Positions 40,601-51,896 of a DNA stretch of 64,000 nucleotides are shown piece by piece. The notes beneath the pieces were generated by a model. The model was not told where the DNA came from. It saw only the letters and a program-made list of their open reading frames with translations, and made no database searches. Every line of letters starts with the position of its first letter. Position 1 is the stretch's first letter. Source of the stretch: Taeniopygia guttata (taxonomy: Eukaryota; Chordata; Aves; Passeriformes; Estrildidae); the NCBI RefSeq assembly GCF_048771995.1, contig NC_133034.1:2604001-2668000 (forward strand), given 5' to 3'. Made by a program: the position numbers and the translations under genes.

Positions 40601-43600
40601 TCAAATATAATTTATCACTATTTAAGGGTGCAACCTTTGATTTAAATGTCTGTATCTCAAGATTAGTGCTCTGCAAGGCACTATTTGTCTGAAATACACA
40701 GTCTCAAAGATGACATCACAACCCCTGAGTGGCAGCAAAATTAAACTGCAAGCTCTTCAGTGTTACAGGAGATTTTATTTCCCACAATACAAAAAAAGTT
40801 ACCAAAATTTACCCCCTTATATTGAGAGCATATAGGCTGTCCTTGCTTCAGACCCAACTGGAGTGTTGAGAATTGTCTCTGGGGGTAGGCAGAGATTGGT
40901 AATTCTTTGTAAGCTGTGGGAAATTGATTTATAGACAATTCTATAGAGTAATCCAACCATCCAAAGTCCAACAGTAAGCGAAGCACAGTCCCAAAGCAGC
41001 CATCCAAGCAGGAACTTCCAGGCAGGTGGGAATGCTTGGACATCAGAGCTTTCCAAGAGGAGCTGAGAGCTGAGGCAGCCCTCAGTCACTCCCTGTCCTG
41101 TTTACCAGTTAGCTGTGGGCATAGTGATCTGCTTCTGTACCTGGATAGCCTGATCTCTCCCTGGCTGTTGTCCTTCCAGAGGTGAAGGTGAGAACAATCA
41201 CTGCTTTTCTCCCTCCTTCACTGCCACAGAAACTATTTCCCACATCCACTACCTCTGGCACCTTATTGACCCCAATTCTCCCACCTTCTCCTGGCTGCAG
41301 TGCTTTGCTGAAGACATGCACTGAGTTAGGAGGGTGAGGGCCAAGTATGGCTCTGTTTCTTAATAATGCTGCACCACTTTTCTGGTTTTACTTTCTGTAT
41401 CGCCCAGGGAAATTCTGGTTACTTTAGGTGGACACTCTACCCAAAGTGTATTTGCCATTTGCAGGAAATTCCTTTGCCCCAGAGAGTGGCTTTACTGACA
41501 TAAAGTAGGGAAAACAAGTGTGCACCTGGGCAGTGGTAGAAATGGAGAGGTGTCTCCCAAGGGCCCAGCAGCTTCTCCCAGCCAGCAGGAGCTGATCTCT
41601 GCCCTGGTTTGCACAGAGAGGTGATGAGAGCTGTCTCTGCCCTGTTCACCAGACTCCCTGATCGGGGTGGCCGATCGGATCGATGGGCCCTACAACGTGG
41701 ACACGGTGATCGGCACCATCCACGTGAGGATCTCTGAAGCCATCTCCAACCTGCAGGAAAACAGAGACTCCATCACCAGCAAGGTAGGAGCGTGTGCCTG
41801 GGCCTGCCTGAGGATTCACCATGTGCAGCTGCCAGGACCAGGTGCTCTTTTGTGCTCACTCTTCAGCTGAACTGGGAGAGATGAAGAGTGAAAGAGAGAA
41901 AATGCCCACTCTTTTAATGATAAATTACCTTGTTTCCTACCACCCATCTGACACAGGCAAAAACCTTTGCAGGTGTTTCCAAATACCTCTCCCTGCCACA
42001 TCCAGCCAGCCTCCTTTGGGTACAGGCACAGGAGGTGGGACTGCATTCAGAGTGATGGAGGAGGGATGTGCCATTTGCAGTCAGGGCTCTCTGTGCTGAA
42101 GAGTTCTGAGATGTTTTGGCTGAGCTGAGGCATTTACACAAAGTGCACAGTCCCCAGTGACAGGAGGCAGCTGCTCTAACCTGTCTCGAGGGGATCTTCT
42201 GCAGTGGAAACACGGGGCTATCAGGTGGTACCATGGGACAGAGCTGCAATCTGGCAGTCCATCTGGAGAGTACAAACCAGGCTCTCCTGAGGCTCACCTG
42301 CCTTCCAAGAAGTATGTATCATGAAGGTCTCTTCTGTCTGTCTTCTATTTTTAGTATATTTATCCACTTAACCACAATCACCTCTGTAGCTGCAGGTAAG
42401 AGAAGCTTTGGGAACAAAAGCAGCCCTCTAGGGCTCCTGCCTTTTGCCCAGACACTCCCCAGGTCCTGCAGCTATCCCACAGTCAGGGCAGAGATGCAGA
42501 TGAAAGAAGTGGGACAGGTTCTAACTGGGTTTTGGATAAGAGAAGGGCCAGAAGTGTTGCTTGGCAAACAGGAATTCACTGGCACACATCAAAGCACTGA
42601 CAGCCGTGTGCATCCAAGTTCTGGGTTAGGTTTCTTTTCTGACATGAAAGGCAATGTTCTTTCTGCCCTCCTTAGGTGAGACTGAGGCTTTCCACATAAA
42701 AGCAAATCCATGGTGTGGGAAAACATAGCATCATCTGCAAAGAAAGGTGTTCTCAAGGGGAATACAGTAAATCTGGTGAAATGAAAGGGGCTAAACAGTC
42801 CAACTGGTGTTTGATTGGAGCAACCAAACATGTCTGATAAGCTCCTCAGTATGACCTGGTGACCAGGTGAATGGAGCACTCTGCTGGTGGCACAGCTAGC
42901 AGAGGACAGGAGCTGCCACGCTCTGAGCTCTGGTTTTGAGTATGGCAAAGCCATCAGATCAAGGATGTTGTTGTCAGCTGAGTTCAGGACTGTCCCATCT
43001 CAGAGCCAAGGGCATGGCCCAGGCCAAGGGCACTGCTGTTAAGGTAACCTCCCAGTCTGAGCAGTCAGGAGGCACTCTGCAGCCATGCTGCCACCGTCAG
43101 AGGCTGTCACTGCAGCCCCTGGGAGTGGCAGGGCACAGCCCCGGGTCCCTCCGGGACTCCTGCACACCCCACTCACAGCCAGACCAGGTCTCCTCACTGG
43201 TTCCATCCCAGGTTTCCCACGGCAGTCTCAGATCTCTCCATCCATAAAGCAATATATTCACAGCACAGTTACACAAAAAAAGCTTGAGCTGGTGCCTGTG
43301 AGGACAGCAAAGGAACCCCTGGGCTTTTATCCCCTCACAGTGGGAGCATGCAGGAGCCTCAGCAGCTCTCTCAGGGTCTGGGCACCCGGCTGGTGCCACA
43401 GGCCCCGTGCCCTTTGTTATGCAGAGGGTGGGCAGTTCACAGCACCGGAGCTGCACCGGAGCCACCTGCAAGGAATGCACTCCTCCACACAGAATGCCTT
43501 CTTCCAGAGGAGCCAGGAGTGCCACCCTCAGTCCCAGGCTGTCCTGGGATCTGGGTAAAGCTCTAAAGAAGCACTTGTGGTACTGAGCCTTGTGTTCAGC

Positions 43601-46600
43601 ACAGCACAGAGCCCTCTCCCTGCTTCCTCACACTTCCCTTTCTCCCTGTGGCTCTCTTGGATTTCAGGCACCAGGAGCTGTCAGAGGCTGCAAATGCCTA
43701 TTTGCTCTCACTATTCAGGGAGCAGTGACCCCTCAGTCTGCTGGAGCTGTGTTTTATCCAGCAGTAGTTTGCATTTCTCACCTGAAGCATTTAGAGTGGC
43801 CAGGGGTTCGCCTTGGTACCACACTGTGCTGGAGCTGCCACTGTCCTGGGCATGTCCCCAGACATTTATCTCCTGGGAAGGGGCCAGCAATGGGCCAGCA
43901 AGATACAACAGTTAAACCAAGGGTTTGTCTTGGTAGAACCAAGTTGAAAATACTCTACATGCAATTTTCAGGGTGGGTTTTTTGCACAGCAAACGAGACC
44001 AATGAACACATTGGCTTGGTGCTGAAGTGCTGGAGTCATCAGATCCATCTGCTCAGCGGGACAGGGCAGCCCAGGAGGGGCCTTTGGGGGCTGAGTGTCC
44101 CTCAGACACACGGACAGTCACCCCTGGCCAGGTCAGCACTGGGCTGCCAGCATGCAGGAGCCAGCACGTTCAGCAGCTGCACGAGCTGTGGCAGCAGAGC
44201 TCTGCCTGTGGCCCTGCCTCCTCTGCTCTGAGGGGACACCAGGCAGGGCCAGGTTTATCAGCAGCTTCTGACAGCTCCCTGGAAACCACAACAAGCTGGG
44301 AGCTCTCTTTTTAAATCAGGTGGCTTCCTTTGTAAAGGCTGCCATATTCTGACTCAAAGTGACAGTGCAAAGTGCCTCCTGACCTCTGATGCTTTGTCCA
44401 GCCTGGCCCTCTGAGCTCTCCTGCCACCAGTGGGGCTCAGCTGCCCAGCCCTGGTGATCTGCAGCAGAGGTGTTGCTGCCTGGACAGGTGATGCAGACTG
44501 GGAGAGGCAGGTGTTTCCAGGACACCCTTCATCTCACCCTAGAGGCCAGGTATGAGGATTTGTACCTTCCAAGTGCTTCTGCTGCCCTCTGGCTACAAAG
44601 CTCACCTGGGCAGGTAAATAGGATGATAGGAGGTACCTGCAGATAATAGATGAATCAGTTCTGCTGCCTCATTTGCCCCTGAAACATCCAACCCGACAGA
44701 TTGTGGCACATTGCTGTCCTTGAAGTGCCCTGTTGGAGGCACATTGATTTCCCAAGTGGGGATGTTGATTGCAGGAGTCATGGGGATAGTCCCACCTTGG
44801 TCTGTTGGCCATCAGTGAAGAAGATCCCATGCTCTGTAGTCTTGAAGCCCACACCACTGATGTAATGAGAGTGAGCAACTCCCATCTTTTTCTTCCCAGG
44901 ATTTTATTTTCCAGTCATAAGAAGAACAGATAAAATGCTATAAATAACTTAATATCAATATTGGTGACTCATCCAAAAACATGTGTTACTGCTGACTGTT
45001 TAGCTTGATAGTGGTAACCAAAACCAGTTACAATGTGCTGAAAACACATCTGGCACTAGAAACTAAGCCAGAATCTCTGAGAATCTTGGCAATAGGAAGG
45101 ATAAACATACTTAGGAAGGAAAAAACCCCATAACTGTGGAGTGTTAAATAATTAAAGGAATAGTATTGAAACATGGGATAGAGAGTTTGGTTTATTTTTC
45201 AGGTATTCCAAGGCTGTGGAAATCCCAAAATCAGCACAAAAGGCTCGAGTAGTGAGGACAAGAGGAGACGGGGGAAGGTGACATTGGAAGCCAAATCCTC
45301 TGCCCAGGCCCTGGAGATGCTGGTGGGTTTGTGTCTGGAGCTGGTCCTGGGCGCTGCAGGTTGGGTCCCACATGCTGGGGCTGCTGAGCTGCACGCCTGG
45401 AGAAGATCAGATCATCAAGGGCTGGTGTAACCCAAGCAGACCTGCTCTCCTTGCCTCTGCACAGGGCTGGGTCTGTGTTGCTGATAATCAATTTCCCAGG
45501 GATTTGGTGCCAGACTTACCTGAAAAGGCTCCTAGTCTGGTGGTCTTCTCCTGGTTGGTCTTTGGGTACTGGAACAGTCCTTGGCATGAAACATTTAGGC
45601 TTGGGCACTTGGGTTGATGATTGACTTTTAGGGGAAGGTTGACAATACATCCTGTTTTGCATCAAAACAGATTTTGTGATGGTAGAACAAAAAATGTGCA
45701 GAATCCTTGTACTTTCCTCCACCCTGGGGCACCCCAGAGTTCCTGTGGCCCTGAGCATCCCCTTTGCTTACAGGTTTTAGATGCCAAAGGGAATCTGACA
45801 GCTCTCAAGACATACTGGATCACCTTGCCCAGCAGCCTGTGCAGCAAAAAAGTAATGGCCAGCTCAGCCTCAGATGACAAATGTTGGAACGGGATGACCA
45901 AGGGCAGGTATGGAGTGGGTCACAGTGCCAGGAGCACCAATCTGGGCTGAGAGGAAGGGTTTGAAAAGGCACTTCCATGTCATCACAGCCAGCCCCACTT
46001 GTTCAGAGTGAGCAGTCTGTGCCTGCCCTTAGAAATGCTGCATTTCCAGAAAACCTCTACCTGGGAATGTCAGGCCTGGTGTCATTTTGCTGTGTGTTGG
46101 GGGTTAAGCGCTGAAATGCACTCACCATGAAATAACTGTGTTGTTTTCTACTAAGGAGCTGTTTTGCAATTCCACATGCACTCAGAAGGCAGCAGGGCTG
46201 GATTTACCACCCGAGCTCCAGAGCTGCTGCAGAGAATTGCATACCCATCCCTCTAGCCACAGCTGCTCTGAAATGCTGGGGGGACATCAAACAGCTACAG
46301 AAACAGTTCCTACCACAGCCAAGGTTAAAGGACTCCTGAAGGGAGAGTGGCAGCTGCTGGACCTGCAGCTTTCTCTTCTTCTCTCTGCAGTCCTCTTGGG
46401 GCTTGGCTTTGCCAGCCTGAAGTCAACACCTTCAGTTCTTCCATATTTCACATTGTTGCCAGCAGTGTCCCAGATCTGCCGGAGCAGGAGGAGCAGGGCA
46501 CTGTGAAGGCAGCTCTGATTAACAGCTCCCAGCTAATTAAGCTTCCCAGGGAGCCTGTTGGTCAGACTGGGCTGGGGCCATTCAGTGGTCCCAGGCTGTC

Positions 46601-48212
46601 AGTCTCCACAGCGTTTAACCAAGCAGGGATTAAAATGCTCCTCAGCCTCCCATATGGACAGACATTTTCCATAGGGGAGTGTCACTGTGGGCCCATTGGT
46701 ACCAGCCTGAGAGCAAGCCCTCTGTCTTTCCTGAGGAAATCACACCCCATGCTGGGACAGGGGTGCTGCAAGGCCACCCAGCCACCTCCTGCAAGCTGAG
46801 ACCCCTCTGCTGGGGTCTGGCCATGGCTGCATGGCTCAGCCACCCAGGGAGCTGGGCTGCCCAGCAAACACCAGCTGCAGAGGCTGCTCCATACGTCAGT
46901 GGCACTGAGTGCAGCCTCTCTGGGGTTCACAGAGCCTGGATTATCCCTGGTGTCTGTAGGAAGAGCTGAGCTGAGCTGGGGGGAGACATCTAAACCTCCT
47001 GCCTTCCTTCCTAGTTACCTGCCTGAGGTGATGGGGGATGGCTTGGCTAACCAGATTAACAACCCTGAGGTGGAGGTGGACATCACCAAGCCAGACATGA
47101 CCATCCGCCAGCAAATCATGCAGCTGAAGATCATGACAAACCGCCTGGGCAACGCCAACATCGGCAACGATGTGGATTTCCAAGACACGAGTGAGTGGAG
47201 CACAACCAGAGAGGTTCAGGGGGGCTGAGGGGGGTCCAGCAGTCCTGCAGCCCGCACAGGTGTCCCTGCAGCCCTCACAGGTGTCCCTGCAGCCGGCACA
47301 GGTGTCCCTGCAGCCGGCACAGGTGTCCCTGCAGCCCTCACAGGTGTCCCTGCAGCTCGCACAGGTGTCCCTGCAGCCCTCACAGGTGTCCCTGCAGCCT
47401 GCACAGGTGTCCCTGCAGCTCACACAGGTGTCCCTGCAGCCCGCACAGGAGTCCCTGCAGCCCTCACAGGTGTCCCTGCAGCCCTCACAGGTGTCCCTGC
47501 AGCCGGCACAGGTGTCCCTGCAGCCCTCACAGATGTCCCTGCAGCCTGCACAGGTGTCCCTGCAGCTCACACAGGTGTCCCTGCAGCCCGCACAGGAGTC
47601 CCTGCAGCCAGCACAGGTGTCCCTGCAGAGGCTGCTGCTGGGCCTGGGGCAGGGAGCGGCTGTGGCCGCCTGGCTTTTGGCTTGGGGCTGCTGAGGGGCT
47701 GCTTGAGTGCAGACAGTTTATGGGGTGGCTGGAAGTTGTGCTGTTCCCAGTGCCTCACTGCAACCTGCAGGGCTGTCCCCACTCCCAGCCCTGCTGACAG
47801 GGCCATTGCTCCTGTCTGCTCCAGAGTTTCCAGCTGCTGCAGCAAGCGGTGATTAAAGCCAGCAGGAGGTCAGGTGTGAGCTTGTATCCCACCTTGAGGA
47901 AGTGGCCAGGGTGGGGCTGGTGGCCAGAGCTCCCCGGGGTTGCAGCAAGGGCAGTCTGTGCTCACCCCACCTCTTTTCTGTGCAGGTGACGACATGAGTG
48001 GCTCCGGGAGCGGGGACAGCTGTCCTGATGATGTCTGTGGCAAAAGACTTTCTAAGAGCCCCAGCACCAGGCAGCCAGAAACACACGCTATTCCCAAGCA
48101 GTCTGGACACGGCATCAGTGGGGCCAGCAGCAGATCTTTGCCTTCTGCCTCCCTCCTCCTCCTCCTCCTCCTCTCGGTGGCTGTCATCGCCGCGCAGCAC
48201 TTGTGGCGGTAA
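24452..48212 (+). CDS. GPC1: Glypican-1 gene, exons 3-9 (5' part missing from window)
   Basis: GPC1 is a GPI-anchored heparan sulfate proteoglycan that acts at the cell surface as a co-receptor for FGF, Wnt, Slit and other ligands. Seven exons join in frame with consensus GT-AG sites: 24452-24843, 39419-39584, 41653-41783, 45203-45322, 45774-45907, 47015-47190 and 47986-48212. Together they give about 447 residues plus stop, against about 449 in the matching part of human GPC1 (558 aa). Diagnostic segments are [50 protein letters not shown], the SGSGSGD glycanation cluster and a leucine-rich C-terminal GPI signal. The match to GPC1 is much closer than to GPC2-6. Exons 1 and 2 (signal peptide and first cysteines) were not found and should lie 5' of the window. 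DUSP28 lies downstream, as in the human 2q37.3 neighbourhood. Confidence 0.96.
25345..25420 (+). repeat. Tail of an ancient amniote interspersed repeat
   Basis: The run GTTTGTAAAGTGTGTTGGGA followed by TCTTCAGGGATGAAAGGTGC and TATATAAATG resembles a tail motif (TTTGTAAAGCGCTTTGGGATC…GATGAAAGGCGCTATATAAATG) that recurs as an old interspersed repeat in amniote genomes. I cannot name the family with certainty. Survival of such an old tail may mean exaptation or chance. Confidence 0.45.
27785..27997 (+). repeat. 23-bp minisatellite (CCTGAGACCCTCCCTCCCTGCTG-type)
   Basis: About nine copies of a pyrimidine-rich unit of ~23 bp, with core CTGAGACCCTCCCTC, run from about 27785 to 27997. The middle four copies (27857-27945) are almost identical and the outer ones diverged. 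Because 23 is not a multiple of three, the reverse-strand translation passes through all three frames of the unit, and all are free of stops. This explains the 285-codon open frame on the minus strand there. Confidence 0.85.
29600..29930 (-). mobile_element. Endogenous retrovirus LTR fragment, antisense
   Basis: The segment contains TCAGAAGGCTGAATTATTTC with TTTATTATAACTATGCTAAA, then AACAATTCTCCAAACACATT and CCACATAGGAAAAACAAGGAG. These match, from memory, antisense copies of passerine endogenous retrovirus LTRs. No internal region is attached, and one end seems truncated near 29930. It is a broken fossil of moderate age, and the boundaries are approximate. Confidence 0.6.
33528..33550 (+). 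repeat. Poly-T run (23 T)
   Basis: Twenty-three consecutive T follow a CTTCTTC tract in GPC1 intron 3. This is a simple homopolymer with no attached retroposon recognised. Confidence 0.9.
34658..34696 (+). repeat. Poly-T run (39 T)
   Basis: Thirty-nine consecutive T lie in GPC1 intron 3. On the minus strand this would be a poly(A) tail. I did not recognise a processed transcript or SINE on its 3' side, so its origin is unknown. Confidence 0.92.
39419..39584 (+). CDS. GPC1: GPC1 exon 4 (cysteine-rich core)
   Basis: The acceptor is CCCCCCAG and the donor ATGG|GTGAGA. The exon is 166 bp, entered in phase 0 and left with one base of a split codon. It encodes [17 protein letters not shown]… through [13 protein letters not shown]. 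Six cysteines lie in the order and spacing of human GPC1 (ECTRA, LYCPHC, KPC, YC, GC), which form core-domain disulfides. [10 protein letters not shown] is identical to the human protein. Confidence 0.96.
39585..41652 (+). other. GPC1 intron 4
   Basis: This is about 2.1 kb between a GTGAGA donor and a TTCACCAG acceptor. No RNA gene, known repeat or coding exon was recognised. Confidence 0.85.
41653..41783 (+). CDS. GPC1: GPC1 exon 5
   Basis: The acceptor is CACCAG and the donor AAG|GTAGGA. The exon is 131 bp. With the G from exon 4 it encodes [20 protein letters not shown] and then [24 protein letters not shown]. Compared with human (DSMVLITDKFWGTSGVESVI…), the first half is diverged, whereas the [10 protein letters not shown] helix is conserved. 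Phase in and out agrees with the neighbouring exons. Confidence 0.95.
41784..45202 (+). other. GPC1 intron 5
   Basis: This is about 3.4 kb between a GTAGGA donor and a TTTTTCAG acceptor. Several short frames are open on both strands, but none resembles a protein family, and no repeat family was recognised. Confidence 0.85.
45203..45322 (+). CDS. GPC1: GPC1 exon 6 (basic linker)
   Basis: The acceptor is TTTTTCAG and the donor CTG|GTGGGT. The exon is exactly 40 codons, phase 0 on both sides. It encodes [14 protein letters not shown], then [17 protein letters not shown] and SSAQALEML. The core cysteine in QGCGNPK and the basic KRRRGK stretch (45260-45277) match human VIQGCGNPKVN…KRRRGK. In mammals this basic run has been described as part of a nuclear localisation signal. 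The residues around it are poorly conserved, as expected of an exposed linker. Confidence 0.95.
45323..45773 (+). other. GPC1 intron 6 (451 bp)
   Basis: This short intron lies between a GTGGGT donor and a TTGCTTACAG acceptor. Nothing else was recognised in it. Confidence 0.9.
45774..45907 (+). CDS. GPC1: GPC1 exon 7
   Basis: The acceptor is GCTTACAG and the donor GGGCAG|GTATGG. The exon is 134 bp and leaves two bases of a split codon. It encodes [20 protein letters not shown], then [10 protein letters not shown], then [14 protein letters not shown]. Two conserved core cysteines (LCSKK and KCWNG) are present, and an NLT sequon is added relative to human. The codon split across this junction reads AG|T (Ser), where human has Arg before YLPEV, a mild difference. 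Confidence 0.95.
45908..47014 (+). other. GPC1 intron 7
   Basis: This is about 1.1 kb between a GTATGG donor and a CTTCCTAG acceptor. Nothing else was recognised in it. Confidence 0.88.
47015..47190 (+). CDS. GPC1: GPC1 exon 8 (most conserved exon)
   Basis: The acceptor is CCTTCCTAG and the donor ACACGA|GTGAGT. The exon is 176 bp. It encodes [20 protein letters not shown], then [20 protein letters not shown], then [18 protein letters not shown]. The first ~43 residues are identical to human GPC1 over long stretches, which secures the identity. The exon leaves one base of a split Ser codon completed in exon 9. Confidence 0.97.
47191..47985 (+). other. GPC1 intron 8
   Basis: This is 795 bp, about half of it the 21-bp minisatellite listed separately, which starts 53 bp after the exon 8 donor. 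The acceptor is TTTTCTGTGCAG before 47986. Array length changes would alter intron size but not the splice sites. Confidence 0.88.
47243..47628 (+). repeat. 21-bp minisatellite, 18 copies, with 147-bp higher-order period
   Basis: Eighteen units of CCTGCAGCCCGCACAGGTGTC type (21 bp) lie in GPC1 intron 8. Variation is confined mostly to four bases after CTGCAG. Listing variants in order, units 7-10 (CCCT, CCTG, CTCA, CCCG with GAG) recur as units 14-17, an offset of seven units or 147 bp. This shows a block duplication within the array. Since 21 is a multiple of three and no frame contains a stop, both strands translate as long Cys/Gln-rich repeats. Confidence 0.95.
47986..48212 (+). CDS. GPC1: GPC1 exon 9: heparan sulfate attachment sites, GPI signal, stop
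   Basis: The acceptor is CTGTGCAG and the TAA stop is at 48210-48212. The exon encodes [18 protein letters not shown] near its start. The three Ser-Gly pairs (Ser codons at 47997, 48003 and 48009) next to acidic residues are the heparan sulfate attachment sites, equivalent to human S486, S488 and S490. A Ser/Gly-rich stalk follows ([11 protein letters not shown], the likely GPI attachment zone). The chain ends in a hydrophobic tail, [20 protein letters not shown], that acts as the GPI-transfer signal. The stalk is diverged from human but has the same composition and length. Confidence 0.96.
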
Positions 48213-48260
48213 CTCACTGGCACAGCCAGGAAACAGACTGAGGGCTTCACTTCGCCAAAA

Positions 48261-48292
48261 CCAACCAACCAACCAACCAACCAACCAACCAA
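48261..48292 (+). repeat. (CCAA)8 microsatellite
   Basis: Eight perfect CCAA units begin 49 bp after the GPC1 stop codon, so the tract is transcribed in the 3' UTR. Confidence 0.95.
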
Positions 48293-51200
48293 AGGACATA
48301 TTTAATTCACCTTGGCAAAAAAAAAAAAAGGAAAAAAAAACAAAAAAGGAGGAGAAAAAGGTTTTCAGAAGGTTTCAGTTGTTTGCTATTCTGGCAGTGC
48401 TCGAGCTGTTTTCTTCTTTCTAGGTCTTTCCCCAATGCTGGGCCCTTCTTTCCATACCTCATTGTTTTACTTTTGTTATTGCCACAGACTGGCTCCTGGG
48501 CTGAAAGGAGCCTTTGCAGAGGGCTGCAGGGGAACTCGGCCGAGCCCTCCGAGGCAGCTGTGCTGCTGCTCCAGTGGAATATGCAATTGCCCTGCCCCTG
48601 TTGCCACGCCGCGGGGAGAGCGGGATCCTCGGCACACTCCCGGCTGCTTCAGGGGCTCTTGGGGTGCCTCCTCTGTGCTTCCTAGCTGGGCAGAGATGGC
48701 CCTTCACTTCCAGTGCTGCACGTAGGAGCGTGAGCAGGTTTGGTGGGTTGAACTGAAAGAGTTTGGCAGTGGCTGTTGGACCCAAAAATGCAGAACTCGC
48801 TTTTTCTTTGGAAAGGTCACAAGTGGGTTTCTTGACTAGAGCTCGTAGCTGATGACAATTTGAAATGTAGGTTTCCTACATCTACGTGACTGGGAATGAG
48901 TGTTAGGGGTTGGGGTTTGGGGTACTTTTTCTTTGCATGCTAGTTGGAAAGCCATTTTTTACCCAAGTAACAATGGTCCAATTTCTACCTGCAGTGCAGT
49001 ACCATTGTAGGTAACAGAGAGATGCAAATGTACACAGTGGGATTCTCTGTGTGACAGACAGTTGTGCTGCCTCCTCCTTCTCTGGCCCCAGACACAGACA
49101 GGAATCTGTTTTTCCTTGGTAATGAGACCAGGGACATTTTACTAACTGGAGCTTTGGGACTGGTTGTGCCCCTTCAAGCAGCTGCCTCAGGGCAGAGAGG
49201 GGCTGGTGGGGATCACCATGGGCCTACCCAGAGCACTGGCTCAAGGCAGCACCCACCAGGGGGAATGTGAGAATGGGAAACATTTTGTTTGGGATTTCTT
49301 TTTACCTTTGGTGTTTGTTTCAGTTGTACTATAGGTTTTTCATGGATTCCCACTTTCCCTGTTCCTTCCCCATAATGCAAATCACCTTCCCTAACCCCTG
49401 CAGGCACAGGCTGAGCCAGTGGGTCAGACACCACTGGCAGCCCTGTTCTGGCTCAGGGGAGGGCCAGGCTCACCTTTGGTGCCCTGTCCCACCACAGCTG
49501 CCCTAACCCCAGATTGCTTGGTGGGGTGGGCTCTGTGCCAGGTTTTCAGACTGGGGTGGTGAGTGAGGTTATAAATGTCCTGCTGTAGCTGTAGGAGTGT
49601 CTGTGCTTGTTAGGGCTGTGTTTCTGGGGCTTCCAGAGGCTTCTGTGCCTGATGAGCAGCAAGTGGAGCCGTGGGTGCAGCAGATGCTGGATACAGCCCA
49701 GTCACTGTGACTGCTCGGGCCAGGAGCACACACAGGGTGGGTTTGAGCTGCACAGGTTGGGCTGAGAGGGAGGGCAGAGCTGGGCCTGTCTCTTGCACAG
49801 CATTTGAGCATTTCTGCTCTGTCTTGCCAGAGGAGATTTGCCTTTGGGCTGAGCAAACATTATGGGGTTGGGGTTTGGCTGTTTTCTAAGAAAGGGGAAA
49901 AAACCCTCATTTTTAACATGCAGTTTCTGCAGTGTGCAATTTAAGGAAAGGTGAGGACATGAGCAAGGTAATACTGAGTTCACTTCCTGCCCTCCCTGGG
50001 GCACAGTGGTGGTGCTGAGGGTGCCTTAAACTAGGCAGAGATCTTAGGCCAGCTTTGACCAGCCTCTCCAAGTCACAGTGATTAATGTCACTGACTGTGC
50101 ATCCTTTCTGCCTTGGCCTCACCTCCTTGAAAGGCAAAATCATACCTGGTCTGGTGTCAGAAATGAACACTGGGGTGCTGGACAATGGCTGAAGGACAGA
50201 CAGTGGCCACTACACCCATCAGAACCCTGGAGAGGATAAATGTAAGCAGTGGTTTTGTCTAGATTTATTTACTTCACATGATTTTTACTGCTCTAAAGAG
50301 TTCCTATCTTTTCTTTTTAACTCTTTTAAACAGAATTGCAAATACAAATTTAACCTTCTGTTACAACAATCCCCACAACCAATCCTGCAGAAGCTTTACA
50401 TCCAAAGCAAAAAAAAAAAAAAAAGTTGGGGAGGAGGAAGAATTAAAACATTGTACCCTCATCAAAACACAGTTGGGTTGGGGTTTTAACACATGGATGC
50501 TGAGGTCAGTGTTTTGCTTTGCAGAATGGGAGCTTGAAAGTCACTTTGCATTTCTGTGCAATTAGTTTTTGCTGTCTGCCTGTTATCCTCAAAACCTTCT
50601 TATGGGCCCTTTTACATCTTAAATGTGAAGCCAGGAATTTACTGATTATCCAGTTAGAATTTAACAATTTAATAGCCCAAATTAGTGGTTCTGTTACAAG
50701 AAAGAAAAAAAAAACAAACTGTTAGTTCAAATCAATAAGACAAAACCTCAAAGAAACAGTAAAATCTGTTATGCAGGGGAAACCCTTCCTGAATCCTTCA
50801 GCTCCGGGCTGGTGTGGAGCATCCACTTCCACATCCCTCATGACCCTGAGGGGGCAGCTTGCACCTCCCAGAAGCCAGGCCAGGGTGGGAGCAGGGGAGC
50901 AGCTGAGGTGAGGGCAGTGCCCAGCCGTGCTCGATGGTGGTGGTGGCCCTGCGCCTGCTGGGGTTGGTTTTTCCATCTGTCCATGGGCAGCCTCCACTGC
51001 TGCTTTTTGTTGGTCCCTGGTTACTCAGTTTTTCTGTTCTCCCTTGTCCTAAGTTGTTTCTCCAGCTGCTGCCATTAAGTGACCTGGGGTTGTGGTTGGC
51101 CATGCCACCTTCCCCAGGAGCTGAAATGGCTGAAAGCCCCCAGGACATCGACTCTAAACTAAAGCAAACTCTAATTACTGCTGACTAAAGAACCACTGGT

Positions 51201-51890
51201 GTGGCTGAACAAGCTGAAATCAGCCCAGGTGCAGAGCCTGCGGTCAGGCTGGTGCAGAACCTGGAGCCTTTCAGTGCTTATAAATGACATTTCCTGGGCT
51301 GCTGCCTGCTGGAAAACACTGTGACACACCTCCCCGTGTCTGGTGGCTGCTCTGGGCTGCTGCATGAGGGGATCTCTGAGGAGCTGGGCTGGCTGGGGAG
51401 AAACATCTGCTTCCGTGTTATCAAGATGGTGATCCATAGTGTTCTGGTGTGAAAAGGCCTCGTACTTGACAGGGGTGTGGAGGGGGTGAAGGAAAAAAAA
51501 TATTTACAAAGGCCCCGTCCCTGGGAAGGGGAGAACCATAAATGGTGGATTTCCAAGTGTCTCTGTCTTTCAGCCTGCTCTTTGTGCCATAAAGTGTGTG
51601 TTTTAAACAATGGTGAGGGTCTCAAAAGGCTTTGAGAGCACAGCTACTTCTCATTTACAAATGACAAGCTGCCTGTTGTTTTCTGGTGGGCTTGGTAGGG
51701 GCTAAGGTATAGCAGAATATCTAAAGTCCACCTTTGCTTTAAACAGATGCATTTCTATCTGCAGGAGTAAGAATTATTTCACTTATCAGCATAGCTGGAC
51801 AGTTATCTATTTCTTTCTGTTACCAAGGTACTTGTAACTCTCTTGCACTGTTTATCTAAAGTTGAAATATGTTCTTTGAATCCTTGTATA

Positions 51891-51896
51891 AATAAA
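51891..51896 (+). terminator. Candidate GPC1 polyadenylation signal AATAAA
   Basis: The hexamer lies in TTGTATAAATAAAAAGGC and is the first canonical AATAAA that I see after the GPC1 stop. It is preceded by AT-rich sequence typical of distal 3' ends. A second AATAAA lies near 52509. Confidence 0.4.

Noticed and set aside
46941-47570. 209-codon minus-strand frame with CRDTCAG repeats
   Set aside because: It is antisense to GPC1 exon 8 and the 21-bp minisatellite. The frame is open because the unit is a multiple of three without stops.
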